Source of the DNA: Nannobrachium achirus
Taxonomy: Eukaryota > Chordata > Actinopteri > Myctophiformes > Myctophidae
NCBI GenBank assembly: GCA_963921795.1
Contig: OY997652.1
Coordinates: 19,416,940 to 19,480,939 of the forward strand
Direction of reading: 5' to 3'
DNA length: 64,000 nt
A model generated the notes under the pieces. It had not been told where the DNA came from, made no database searches, and worked only from the letters and a program-made list of their open reading frames with translations. This document shows, piece after piece, positions 23,655 to 33,985 of this stretch. Each line of letters opens with the position of its first letter. Within the stretch, counting starts at the first letter, position 1. Made by a program: the position numbers and the translations under genes.

Positions 23655-26600
23655 CAAGAGCTACTCCTGGACTCTCCTTCGCCTTCCTCCTTAAATACAT
23701 TTTCTAAAATAACAAAAATAGCTCCCAATGCATCATGCAATTGAGCTTGTAGATCTGCAATTTTGACGCACAAAAAAGTATAAAGGACGGGTGTTTTCAA
23801 TTAACCCAACATGATTAAAATAGAGTTTGAGTCTGATAAAATGAGTATCAAATATCTAAAAACTGAATCAAGCAACTGAAAAACCTTGTGGTCCCGAATG
23901 CTCCCAAAAGCCGGAGTAGACGATAAAACCGACCTAAAGTTTTTTTTTAAGTGAAATATCCCTTTAATCGAAAAAGAATCAATAGAATTGCTAATAAGAT
24001 AATCGATAGTTGTACCCATATCCAGGATTAACTTGACCACATGAGGCAGATGCCGTTTCCTATTGTACTACCAGGGATGAAGGTGTTGTTTGCCGTAACA
24101 AACTGAAATTATAGCCCTACACAACCATGATAGTAATAGACTAACCACTGGATTCATAGCATTATTATATGCTATGAATGCAAAATGCATTAAGCCTACA
24201 AATTAAATATTTTCTATCTTCAAGGAGCTACTTGCTCATATTCTAGGATGAAATGTTTCCACATTAACTATGAAAAGTAATCTGAAACATTCAACTTTTT
24301 TATCTATGAATATTCTGTTGCTATAGGCATTGAAATGATTGAGAATTTGTAGAAGTAATGCTGATATGATATTAATATGATAGTTTTTACTGTCTATTGT
24401 GCTGCTTTCTGCGAGCGTCACATGGAGAACGAAAATGGTATTACCAATCTGTTAACATGGATACTGAAAGTAAAAGCAAGAATTCTGTGATGCACACACA
24501 TTTCGTTGTTTCGGCCCTTAGCCTTCAAACGGGTGATGATACACCAAGCCAATTTACAGGTAATGTGAATAAATGTAATATTGTTGTGCATCATGTGCAT
24601 TGTTTAACATGATGGAACCGACAACAACCCCATCTTATTCAGACTTTTACGCTGTGGCTCTGCAGGAGGCTCTGCGTCTTTTAGAGGCTCTGTCTGTGTA
24701 TGTGTGTATGTCTGTATGTTTGGGTGTCTGGAGCTAATCTTGCAAACCACTGGACAGATCAGGTCCTGGTTTATTGTGCACACTGGCAGTAGGCCACAAA
24801 AGTACCTCCACTATTTTTTTTCATGTTTCATCTTTTTGAAATAGCGCAAAATAGTCCATTCGGAACGCATGCCCAGATCGGCTGTGCAATACCAGTTGTA
24901 CCCACTCTATGAGTAGTTTAGTTCAGTCAGTTGTACACATTATCATACTATGATTATGGTATGTAAAACTCACATTTAACAAACTGCAATGTTTATCATA
25001 ACCCACAAGATACAAAAATCTGGCCCAGCAAAAAAATATATATATTATAATATCCTCAGTTTCCTTACTACTTTCCTTTATATGCGAACTGTGGACCTGT
25101 CCATATACTATGTCAAGACTTCTTTGAGCACCGGTGAACGAACATTACAAAGCCAGCATTTTGACCACTACTTTGTTTGATTACTAGGGATAATGGTTTC
25201 TCTGCTGCCAACTACCACTACATCAAACTAATAACTAAGCAGTTGCCTTTTTACGGTCACTTAAAAGTCGTTTTCCAAAAACTTGTATGTCTAGTACAGA
25301 TATCTATCAACAGGCTTAACCACTTAAACCCTAACCTTTGTAGTGTATAGAGCTTGGAGGAGTCCCCTAGGCTCTATACTAGGTCCACCAGCATTGGCCA
25401 GATCAAAGTGTTTGTAAACAAACGTATTGAGTGGTATTTCAGGATATAAATGTCTATGGATATTTACACAATATAAAATAAAGTGTCCACTCCAGAACAT
25501 TAGCTACAGTGCTGCATGTCTAGTTTGTCATCCTGTCGTTATTTAGAACAAAATTATATATTTTTAACAGTCAATGACAACATCATAATTGCCCTGTTCT
25601 TCCAGAGGGCTAATGAATACTACTCCTCCAAAGCAATGCTGCTGGTGCCATCTACTCTGAAATACAGTTTTGGTTGTGGTGATTGATGACACGGTCGATT
25701 TCCCGGCAGTAACACCAAATGTCTTCTCTGAAAACAGCCGATCTTTAATCTCAGAATGCATAGCCTATGCTCACAGTTCACAAGAGACACTAGGATTTAC
25801 AAATGCTTAATCACCTCGCACAGGTGGTATGCTTCAACATGTCACTTAAACATATTAATAAAAAACTAAAATCCTAAATATCCCCAGGTTTCCCCTTAAC
25901 TTGGCAACAGACAGCCTTAGGATAAATTCAAAAGGTCAACTTAATTGATATTATCCTGAATGGATAAGGATAGTGTTAGTTACTGTGAATAGATGCCTGC
26001 CACAATAGGATTCTTATTTCTAACATTGATTAGAATGTTAACACAGTACACAAAATAAGTAACTCAACTGGAGACTTTGCAGTGATATCCTAATGGCTTT
26101 TAACATAATAGTCAATAGTCAAGTTTGTATGCCATGCATAGGCATACTCTAAGCAAAAGTGATAATTGCCTAAATAAAATGAACAGCCATGGATGCCAAT
26201 TTGAAAATCAAAGATTTGGGATATTGACAAATTAATTGACTTTCTTGTGAAAGTGTAAACTGTGAATTACCCTAAAACATCTACTTACGCTATTTTGACT
26301 ATAAAGACCACAGACCATAGATGGCCATAGAATTCAATGAAATTGTGTACACTACACATTGCTTTTCTTCAACATGGCCTTACTACTAGCTCGCTAGGCC
26401 TTAACTAACCCTGAACAGCTGATCAAGCATACCTAGCCATGGCATGAAGGTAACGTTATCCTGCAAAGCAGCAAAATGGTTTGTCACAAGAATTAACTGT
26501 CAGCATGAATTAATAGTAAATGATAGCCAGTATTAAAGCGTGCAGCTAGAACTGACATATCGAACATGATTGTGCTATTATCATCCAGCTAATCTGGCAC

Positions 26601-26902
26601 GGTCTTTGAAGGCTTTGTTATTGTGTGCAAGTTGGGCGACGACGAAAGCTAACAATACGCGAACTAATTAGCTTAGTTTGTTAACGGTGCATGATTTGGT
26701 ACTGATCTAATAGCTTACTGTAAGTAACCCTTTAAACGTTGCCATGTAAACAAAATCTATAATGTCCCAAAATGACCACTTGTCAGCAAGGAAGAGATGA
26801 CAGTCACTGACTTACTAGTTAACCGGTGGGTTAACTCGGTTAGCAAGCTGCCCACTGTACCCAGCGTTTGATCACAGTCCCTTTAATATATTGTGTTGCG
26901 TG

Positions 26903-26987
26903 GCGTTGTCGCTCGCCGACAACAGCCGATCCACAAGCTCACAATGCGAATATGCGTTTCTATATGCTATTTTATTTGCGCGACGCT
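26903..26987. repeat. GATCTACAAGCT-type hairpin, copy 6
   Basis: AACAGCCGATCCACAAGCTC, loop, then a degraded TATATGCTATTTTATT arm. The outer GCGTTGTCGCTCGC is mirrored by GCGCGACGC. The same area of sppl3 intron 1 has no recognisable host transposon. Confidence 0.55.
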
Positions 26988-27596
26988 TTGGTCGGAGCAG
27001 AGCACAGCATCAGCTGCTAGCTAGGACGGTCCCTCTTGTTTAAACCTCATCCCTCGACCAAAAATGCATTCTCTTTAACCGAAACGACTGTAGACGCCAC
27101 TCACGTCGACACTTTTCTCTGATAGAAAACACGTCAAATGTTTTTGATCGAGCAACGAAGCATTTTAAATACTAGCTTGCTTGCTCGGTAGCTGCCTGGC
27201 TTGCTACCTCCTAGCCAACAACACAACTTAGCAGCTCGCAGTTGCAATATCAGTGCCGCTGGCGAATCATTGAAAAACTATGTATAATAGGCTAGATACA
27301 AATGATAGGTACATCCAAATTAATTAATGTGCACAACAGAACGGACTATGTAATGGTGTGTGAACTGGGAGGTCAACATCCATGCCACAGAGCAAGCAGC
27401 TCTGATAGCAGTGGTGGGAAAAATATGCTCACATATTTTACTTCAGTAAAAGTATCAATACTGTTATATAGAAATGTATTCTGTTACAAGCAAAAGTCCG
27501 GAATTACAAATGGATTTGCGTAAAAAAAGTATGAAAGTGTTGGCACCAAAATGTACTTGAAGTACCAAAAGTAAAAGCACAAAATTGTGTAGATCT

Positions 27597-27665
27597 GCTA
27601 AAATGAAGATAGCAGATCTACAAGCTCGCGATGTGAGCTTGTTGATCGGCTATTTTCAAATAGCC
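27597..27665. repeat. GATCTACAAGCT-type hairpin, copy 7
   Basis: AGATAGCAGATCTACAAGCT and its inverse AGCTTGTTGATCGGCTATTT around CGCGATGTG; outer GCTAAAATGAA is mirrored by TTCAAATAGC. An extra partial arm GTGTAGATCTGCTA precedes it. Confidence 0.75.
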
Positions 27666-28129
27666 ACGGTATAAAATAATGGTCTACAAGTGGCTTGTGT
27701 ATGTTTTATAACGTTATAATGTGTATCTGCAAAGTAACTACGTCTTTGTAGATTAGTAAAAAGAAAAACAAATACAATATCTGCCTCTGAGACTGAGATG
27801 TAGTGAAGTAGAAGTAGAATAGTTGGAAATGGGAAATACTCAAGTAGTTCATAATGCCTCGAAATTGTACTATTTATTAGTCAGTGGTTCTCAACGTCTA
27901 TTCTAGGGTTTCTGTGGGTTTCTTTATTATGGATTGGGGGTCTAAAAATTGACCCACACAAGTCTGTAACTCTGACAGTGTACAGTGTACCAAATGGACC
28001 CTGACGGGTCCATTTGGTTCCATTTGTACACTGTTCAGAGTTAAAGGGAGACCTTTGAATTTAGAGAAACACTGCTATAAGAAAATGTACTCAGTAGTTA
28101 CTCTCCACCACTGTCTGCTAGCAAGCAGC

Positions 28130-28740
28130 AGCAGCGGAGGCTGTGGTAGCTGCGAGCCGTCGTACGACGCTTGCTTCTCTGCTGCACTGATCCACACTCA
28201 CCAGGACGAGTAGCCCTGCTCCGCCATGTCGCTCTGCCGACAACACTGTGGGGCTGCTGGGGTAGCTCGCAGATCCTCCTCCTCGGGAGATATTTTCCTC
28301 TTTTCTTTACAAAAAGAAAGAAAGAAAGCCAACGTCCTAGTAGTCACTGTTAGATAACAACATGTCGATGCATCATCCCGGCCGCGGGGTCCCAGCTAGT
28401 GATCACTAGCCTGTGCGATTTACTAAAAAAAAATGGCAATGATGGTTTGCTAACGTTAGGTGGCTAATAAGACAAAGCGAAAACCCCGGAGGAAAAAACT
28501 AGTTATTTTCTCGTCGGGTTTCGCCTAATGCCCTCCTTTGCCCCGTCACCCTCTAAGCCAAGAAGGCTTCAGGTTTGTAACGACGCTACAGCCGCTGTAA
28601 ATCCATATTCAGACGTGTTTTTGGTCATCCGTCCGGGGCTTGAATTCGTGTATTCCTGAAGTCTGCACTCCTCCTGGTTGTAATGGAAGCCGTTCAGATA
28701 TCTTTGTTTTCTATGGTGGCGAGAGAGAGAGTCACGGGGA
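28130..28740. promoter_or_regulatory. sppl3: CpG-rich promoter and 5'UTR region of sppl3
   Basis: CG dinucleotides are much denser here than in the flanking AT-rich DNA, with GC-rich runs near 28380 (CCCGGCCGCGGGG), 28510 and 28630. The interval surrounds the sppl3 start codon at 28227 and extends upstream of it on the minus strand. No TATA box is obvious close to the ATG, as expected for a CpG-island housekeeping promoter. The exact transcription start is not visible. Confidence 0.6.
28202..28227 (-). CDS. sppl3: sppl3 coding exon 1 (signal peptide peptidase-like 3, N terminus)
   Basis: On the minus strand ATG at 28227 opens MAEQGYSS plus the first two bases of a Trp codon, then a strong donor GTGAGTG begins at 28201. 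Exon 2 (9459-9536) supplies the last base of the Trp and continues [16 protein letters not shown], so the join reads MAEQGYSSWAYSLVD, the conserved vertebrate SPPL3 start with a short fish-type difference after MAEQ. SPPL3 is a Golgi multi-pass GxGD aspartyl protease that cleaves type II glycosyltransferases and so affects N-glycosylation. Only the short cytosolic/luminal tail before TM1 is encoded here; the catalytic YD and GxGD motifs lie outside the window. The surrounding DNA is CpG-rich, fitting a first exon. The 5'UTR continues to higher coordinates; its end cannot be fixed by eye. Confidence 0.93.
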
Positions 28741-29179
28741 CGCGCAGAATCGCCCTGCTATAGAGGTTTACAAGTAGGACGTGCACTGAAATGCATTTTG
28801 TGCAATGGGTTCTCCTCAGCTGGTAGCACTGCAGCCTATCATATGCAACATAGGCTTTTGGAGGCATTTCCACTATCATTTGCGATTAAATATAGGCTAT
28901 ATAATAATCTTAAAGGGAAGCTCATTGGGGACATTTTGAGTAGAATAGAAATTCAACCCCATTTGGTCTTTATTTCTCTTTATAAAAAATATAGTATCTT
29001 TCCAAAAGAAAAAAAAATGAAAAGCTCATAGGGAAATCATGCTATTTTGTCTTGATTATTGTGAGAGATGAAGATAAATAATCAGGTAAAAATGTGTGAC
29101 TCGGATAAACCATCATCAATATCATTAACATTATCAATATGCAATGTCCATTCAAGGATTTTTTCCCCTTCTATAAGCA
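28741..29179. other. Intergenic, no gene recognised
   Basis: AT-rich sequence between the sppl3 promoter and the LINE cluster. No conserved coding pattern or clear repeat was seen. Confidence 0.5.
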
Positions 29180-29896
29180 TTGATTGATTGATTGAAGAAT
29201 TTATTAGAAGTTTGCAATAGAAAAAAGTACAGTTTCATGACAGTACAAATCACTGGTACAAGGTCAACTAAAAGGAGATCCTAGAAAGCCGAGGCTTATT
29301 TCCACAGGAACCACACTTTAAGTATCTCATATAACATTGAAAGACAGACGGATAGAACATAGTACTTTATCTAGGATAATATCAGTTTCAAAAGCATAAC
29401 ATCAAATACAAAGGCAGAAAAAAAGAAAAGGGGGGGGGGCATGGGGGCTTAGTCTATTTACAAGTCACGGGTAGCAGCTGTCTGAAGGTGACTTTTCATA
29501 CCAATTTTGAAGGAGGCTAGGGATTTGCTCTCCTTTAGGGCTTGTGGAAGGGCGTTCCACATGTTGATGGTATAGCAGGAGAACGAGTTAGAGCCTTGTT
29601 TAGTGTTAAATCTACGTTGATGATTAGTGGAGCTGCCTCTGGTGTTGTGATCGTGAACATCCTTGACCTTTAAGAAGTAGTTTGTCAGGTACATGGGAAT
29701 CTTGGAGGTGTAGTGTATCTTGTACACCAGGCCCATTGCAAGATGCTGTACTCTGTCAGCTACTTTGAGCCACCCCACGCTTTCGTGGTGATGATCGGTA
29801 AGGTGGGTCTGAGGAGGGAGACCAAGCACAACCCTAATTAGTTTGTTTTGGGCTGTTTGGAGCTTTAACTTTAAGGCAGCTGGGGCGTCGCGATAC
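29180..29896 (-). mobile_element. 3' portion of the outer, interrupted LINE
   Basis: On the minus strand this begins inside the reverse-transcriptase C-terminal region at a codon series reading WYRDAP and continues through a 3'UTR to a (TCAA)n-type tail near 29182-29200. An open frame at 29458-29829 matches the last 120 residues of the intact element next door, with stops and changes typical of an older copy. Its upper end abuts the tail of the inner LINE exactly where the other outer fragment (33986-34895) stops, so the two are one element split by the insertion. Confidence 0.85.
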
Positions 29897-30187
29897 CATT
29901 GATTGATTGATTGAAGACTTTATTAGAAGTTTGCATAGGAAAAGGTACAGTTTCATGACGGTACAGTTCACTGGTACAAGGTCTACTAAAAGGAGATCCA
30001 TGAAAAGACTAAGCTTATTTCCACTGGAAACCATTGAAGTATCTCATATAACATTGAATGACAGACAAATAGAACACAGTACTATGCAGTAGATATGTAA
30101 AGAAAAACAAAAAAAAAACAGTAGGCCTAAGTCTAAATAAACAGTAAGAAGGGGCAGGGGAGGGTAGGGTTGGGCTAGGTTAGTTTT

Positions 30188-33100
30188 TTACCAGTTGCGA
30201 ATGGCTGCTGCCTGTAAGTGATTCTTCAGGGCAATTTTAAAGGATGCTAGTGATCCACACTCCTTTATGACCTTCGGTAAGGCTTTCCACATTTTGGTGG
30301 TATAGCAGAAAAAAGAGTTTGACCCTTTGTTGGTTTTGACTCTGGGTTGAAAGTGATCTGTGGCGCTGCCTCTGGTGTTGTAATTATGGACATCCTTAAT
30401 GTTTATAAAGTATTTTGACAGGTACTTGGGTATCATAGTGGTGTAGTGTATCTTGTACACCAGGCCCATTGCAAGTTGCTGTACTCTGTCATCTACTCTG
30501 AGCCACCCCACTCTTAACTGGTGAGTAGCGGTGAGGTGAGTCTGATAGGGAAGGTGAAGTAGGACCCTAATTAGTTTATTTTGGGCTGTTTGGAGTTTAG
30601 TTTTCAGGGCTTGTGGGGCGTCACGATACCATACGTGGACTCCGTAGTCAAAGAGGGGCTGGATTATTGCACCAGCTATGGTCTTCAGTGTGTTGAAATT
30701 GACCATTGGGGCGATCCTCTGTAGGAAACAAGTTCGTTGGTTGATTTTATTTATTACTTTAGAAGTCATCTTTTCACTGGAAAGATTAGCTTCAAGGATA
30801 CATCCTAAGTAAGAGATTTCGTTTTTTCGTGTTATGACCTTGTCACCCACTTTGATTGTGAAGTTATCGACTTTTTTGAGGTTATGATTTGATCCAAAGA
30901 GGATGGACTCAGTTTTTCCCAGGTGAATTGATAATTTGTTGTCATTAAGCCATGTGCAGATCTTACTTAGTTCAGAGTTAAGTGTCTTTTCAACCTGCAA
31001 GTGGTCCTTGCCCGAGACTAGGAGAGCCGAGTCATCCGCGAACAGGAACAGGTTGCAGTCACAAGCAGATGCCATGTCGTTCACGTATATTAAGAACAAC
31101 AGAGGTCCCAGTATGCTACCTTGAGGAACACCACAGCTTACTGGGAGGGGGGGGGACAGGGTACCGTTAATCTCCACCACCTGTTCCCTCCCCACCAGGT
31201 AAGATTGCATCCAACTCACTGCTGCGCTGTCAAGACCGATGGCTTTTAGTTTCTCAATCAGAATAGAATGATTTACGGTGTCAAATGCCTTCTGGAGGTC
31301 CATCATGACCATGCCACTATATTTGCCGTCATCCGCCTCGCGTTTGATTTGGTCAGTCAAATACAGAAGGCATGTGTCAGTGGAATGAGATTTTCTGAAT
31401 CCAGATTGGAACTCGTAAATCAGATTATTCTCATCGAGATATCTTGCTATCTGTTCGTAGACTATTTTCTCCATGACTTTGGATATGGAGCTAAGAATGG
31501 AAACGGGACGGTAGTTTCCAGGGTCTAGTTTGCTACCTTTTTTATGCAGGGGGGTTACTTTTGCTAGTTTGAAGTCCTGTGGGACATGACCCTGTTCGAT
31601 GGAAAGGTTAATTATGTGGGTAATGATCGGTGCAATGGTGGCGGCTGAATCTCTGAGAAATCTAGCTGGAATTTTATCAAGGCCAGTGGCCTTGTGTTGA
31701 GGTAGGGCGCTCAGTTTTTTAAACACTTCATCAGTTGTCACTGTGGCAAGTTTAAAACTGTCTTTTCTGACGCCCAGTTTATTGTAGAATTTCTTAACAA
31801 ATTTTACACCATACCGCCCAGATGGGGCGACCAGTCTTTCAACCAGTGAATGGGCCATGGTGGTAAAGGTTTTGTTAAGATGGGTAGCCACTTCACATTT
31901 GTCAGAAATGAGAACGGCGTCCGTTTTGATGTTTATGCTGTGGCATATGGTTTTAGGTTTTAAGCCTAATTGGTTGTTAAGCAACTTCCATAGGTCTCGT
32001 GGTTTGTTTTTGTATTCGTCAATTTTGACATCGATGTAGTCTTTTTTGGCGGATCTAATTAGGGCGATTGTCTGGTTTCTGAGCTTCTTACACTGAGCAG
32101 TAAGATGTTTGATTTGGATTTTGAGGTCATGGTTGAATTTTTTTCTAAGCTTTTTGCAGCACTTACGTTTTTCATCGTACTTTTTGTCTCTGAGTTTAGC
32201 TGATTCGGTAATATCTGAGTTATACCATGGCTCTTGGCGGGCTTTAACCCTGGTGGTTTGCAAGGGGGCCACGTTGTCTAGAGCATCGGTCAATTTGGTT
32301 TTAAAACCACACCATGCTCCTTCGACATTTGTACACTGCAGTTCAGTGGAAAAGTCTGTATTCGCTAGAGTGTGATTTAAAGCCTCACTGGAGTAGTTTT
32401 TGAGGCTTCTAGCTACAACTGTTTTGTGGCCACTAGCCTTGGGTTTGTGTATTTTACGCGTACAGTAGATCATGTAATGATCACTAAGACCGCATACAAT
32501 AGCCCCGCTAGCGGTGACTTTGGATTTGTCTGTGGTTACAATGAGATCTATGAGGGTTTGGGAGTGCTCCGTCACCCTAGTGGGTACGGTAACAAGCTGA
32601 GTGAGGCCATATTGATTACATAACCCATTAAAGGACTTGAACAGGGGTGTTTCTTTTCGCAAAACATCGACATTCCAGTCGCCCAAACTGTAGTACTCAA
32701 TACCGTCCACCTTTGCTAAGCTCTCTTCAAACAGCTCAAAGAAGTCATTCTGGTCAGGGGGTCTATAGACAGCGCATATTAGTATATTTTTAGCATGTTC
32801 AAAAATTATCTCGACCCATACAGTTTCAAGAGAGCTGTGGTGTAGGTCTGGGCGAGGGATAACATTTAAATCATTGTGAATATACATGCAAACACCACCT
32901 CCCTTCCTGTTCCTATCATTCCGAATGACAGTGTAATTGGCTATTTCAATGCTAGCATCTGAGAATGAGTCATCGAGTTTAGTTTCTGAGAAGGTTAAAA
33001 TTTGGACCTTACCATCAAGAAACATAGCTTGGATTTGTTCCAGTTTGGGTTTCAAACTGTTGACGTTGAGATGAATCATTTTCAGTCCTCTTTTCACGAA

Positions 33101-33568
33101 AGTACCTTTCATGTCTGAGGTGGCCAGATAACCATGATCAGGGCTGGGGGAGGGGGTTTCCATTGTGTCCGTCTGTAGTGGGGGGAGGGGGGCGGTGGGG
33201 GTGGGGGGGAGGTCAAGTTCCTTTGTTGTTCGAAAACCCAGACACCGAGCGGTCCACGAAGTCTCTTCGGCACGGGGGATCAAGTTGTCGGCGCAGGTTG
33301 AATCGAAGCCAAGATATTTAGCAAGCCACGACTGATTACGATCCCTGTAGACCCTCTGATCCGAAGCCTCGGTGGTGGGTGCGGGGGCCATGCAGGGCGC
33401 CGCCGTGGGGGGCCGCAGTGGGCTCCGCACGCCCAGGTCTGGTGTCATGTTGTTGTCCTCCTCGCGCCGAACTGTTCCCGCGTTGGTGTTCACCGCCGGG
33501 GGCCCGTGAGTCAGGGATGTCGTGGTCGGAGGCCAATGTCTCGGGCTCTGCGACATAACTGTCCTCAC
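30188..33568 (-). CDS. LINE endonuclease/reverse transcriptase polyprotein
   Basis: A frame of 1126 codons. After a Pro/Thr-rich leader, residues about 163-370 are an APE-type endonuclease with SETKLD (194), YRPP (268), GDWN (296) and SDH (362), the catalytic and structural motifs that nick target DNA. Residues about 610-900 are reverse transcriptase: GNYRPVSILSS (684), QSGFRKSHSTDT (721), MDLQKAFD (756, catalytic Asp), GVPQGSILGPLLF (813) and FADD (843, catalytic Asp pair). A CR1/L2-type C-terminal region follows. All catalytic residues seen are intact. The first Met at 33568 is unlikely to be the true start: the biologically earlier N terminus is in another frame at 33336-33929, and the two join through one small indel near 33480-33540. 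Confidence 0.93.
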   Translation of the reverse strand: MRTVMSQSPRHWPPTTTSLTHGPPAVNTNAGTVRREEDNNMTPDLGVRSPLRPPTAAPCMAPAPTTEASDQRVYRDRNQSWLAKYLGFDSTCADNLIPRAEETSWTARCLGFRTTKELDLPPTPTAPLPPLQTDTMETPSPSPDHGYLATSDMKGTFVKRGLKMIHLNVNSLKPKLEQIQAMFLDGKVQILTFSETKLDDSFSDASIEIANYTVIRNDRNRKGGGVCMYIHNDLNVIPRPDLHHSSLETVWVEIIFEHAKNILICAVYRPPDQNDFFELFEESLAKVDGIEYYSLGDWNVDVLRKETPLFKSFNGLCNQYGLTQLVTVPTRVTEHSQTLIDLIVTTDKSKVTASGAIVCGLSDHYMIYCTRKIHKPKASGHKTVVARSLKNYSSEALNHTLANTDFSTELQCTNVEGAWCGFKTKLTDALDNVAPLQTTRVKARQEPWYNSDITESAKLRDKKYDEKRKCCKKLRKKFNHDLKIQIKHLTAQCKKLRNQTIALIRSAKKDYIDVKIDEYKNKPRDLWKLLNNQLGLKPKTICHSINIKTDAVLISDKCEVATHLNKTFTTMAHSLVERLVAPSGRYGVKFVKKFYNKLGVRKDSFKLATVTTDEVFKKLSALPQHKATGLDKIPARFLRDSAATIAPIITHIINLSIEQGHVPQDFKLAKVTPLHKKGSKLDPGNYRPVSILSSISKVMEKIVYEQIARYLDENNLIYEFQSGFRKSHSTDTCLLYLTDQIKREADDGKYSGMVMMDLQKAFDTVNHSILIEKLKAIGLDSAAVSWMQSYLVGREQVVEINGTLSPPLPVSCGVPQGSILGPLLFLIYVNDMASACDCNLFLFADDSALLVSGKDHLQVEKTLNSELSKICTWLNDNKLSIHLGKTESILFGSNHNLKKVDNFTIKVGDKVITRKNEISYLGCILEANLSSEKMTSKVINKINQRTCFLQRIAPMVNFNTLKTIAGAIIQPLFDYGVHVWYRDAPQALKTKLQTAQNKLIRVLLHLPYQTHLTATHQLRVGWLRVDDRVQQLAMGLVYKIHYTTMIPKYLSKYFINIKDVHNYNTRGSATDHFQPRVKTNKGSNSFFCYTTKMWKALPKVIKECGSLASFKIALKNHLQAAAIRNW

Positions 33569-33929
33569 GCCGAGCTGTTCCCGCGGTAATGTCGGGGTCC
33601 AGGGACTCGTGGTCCGCGGTGGCGTCCGTGTGGCGGGGGTCTTCGCTGGTCACAGACTGGGAAAACAACTCAGTTTCTCGCGCAATACGAGCAGCTGCTT
33701 GCCTCGTCAGTACTGGACCTGGATGTTGTTCTACGTCTCCACAAAGTAACAGAAGAAAAACAAACACAGAGCGCCTGTTTCCACTGAAATTCGGGGGTTT
33801 GTTTCTTGTAGAGATCAAGCCATAGATGGTTGCTTCTCCGACGCCGAGATGTTTTTTCTCCAAGCCATCATGCTGGTAGAAGTCGCTGTGTGACTCCTGT
33901 TGATCACGTACATACAGCTCCTTGTTCAT
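33336..33929 (-). CDS. LINE N-terminal segment with 2A-like peptide
   Basis: Starts MNKELYVRDQQESHSDF; after about 50 residues a hydrophobic VFVFLLLLC leads into GDVEQHPGP, the layout of 2A ribosome-skipping peptides (consensus DxExNPGP), with His in place of the usual Asn. 2A-like peptides are known at the N termini of several non-LTR retrotransposon clades (CR1, L2, Rex1, Crack). The part after residue about 130 overlaps the endonuclease/RT frame in a different register; similarity of ITAGTARRED here to TNAGTVRREED in the other frame suggests an internally repeated leader. One frameshift near 33500 separates the two frames, so this copy probably cannot make the full protein. Confidence 0.8.
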   Translation of the reverse strand: MNKELYVRDQQESHSDFYQHDGLEKKHLGVGEATIYGLISTRNKPPNFSGNRRSVFVFLLLLCGDVEQHPGPVLTRQAAARIARETELFSQSVTSEDPRHTDATADHESLDPDITAGTARREDSYVAEPETLASDHDIPDSRAPGGEHQRGNSSARGGQQHDTRPGRAEPTAAPHGGALHGPRTHHRGFGSEGLQGS

Positions 33930-33985
33930 TGTATGTACGTCCCATGATAAACTTTGGCACGAATCCGTAATCCACGCAAGTAAAG

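Larger units (their letters stand above)
9537..28201 (-). other. sppl3: sppl3 intron 1 (18.7 kb), repeat-filled
   Basis: Bounded by the GTGAGTG donor of exon 1 and the TTTTCAG acceptor of exon 2. No other coding exon was recognised. Contents: MITE 9997-10303, SINE 10983-11217, hAT-like elements 11655-12166, 12688-13121 and 13339-13816, the GT microsatellite at 14524-14594, MITE 15036-15419, fragments of a hAT-like CAGTGGTTCTC family near 17285-17450 and 27890-28075, an L1-type retro-insert 17931-18189, hAT-like 21266-21767 and 22457-23654, and hairpins at 15139, 26903 and 27597. Stretches 15.4-17.2, 18.2-21.2 and 23.8-26.9 kb show only AT-rich unique-looking sequence. Confidence 0.85.
29897..33985 (-). 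mobile_element. Near full-length non-LTR retrotransposon (CR1/L2/Rex-group, 2A-bearing)
   Basis: About 4.1 kb on the minus strand: short 5'UTR (33985-33930), an N-terminal region with a 2A-like peptide, APE endonuclease, reverse transcriptase, 3'UTR and a (TCAA)n-type tail at 29897-29915. The coding region is open except for one frame change in a G/C run near 33500, so insertion was recent. It is inserted in an older copy of the same family (29180-29896 plus 33986-34895). A plus-strand 3'-end relic of the family lies at 36948-37006. No long target duplication was found. Confidence 0.88.
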
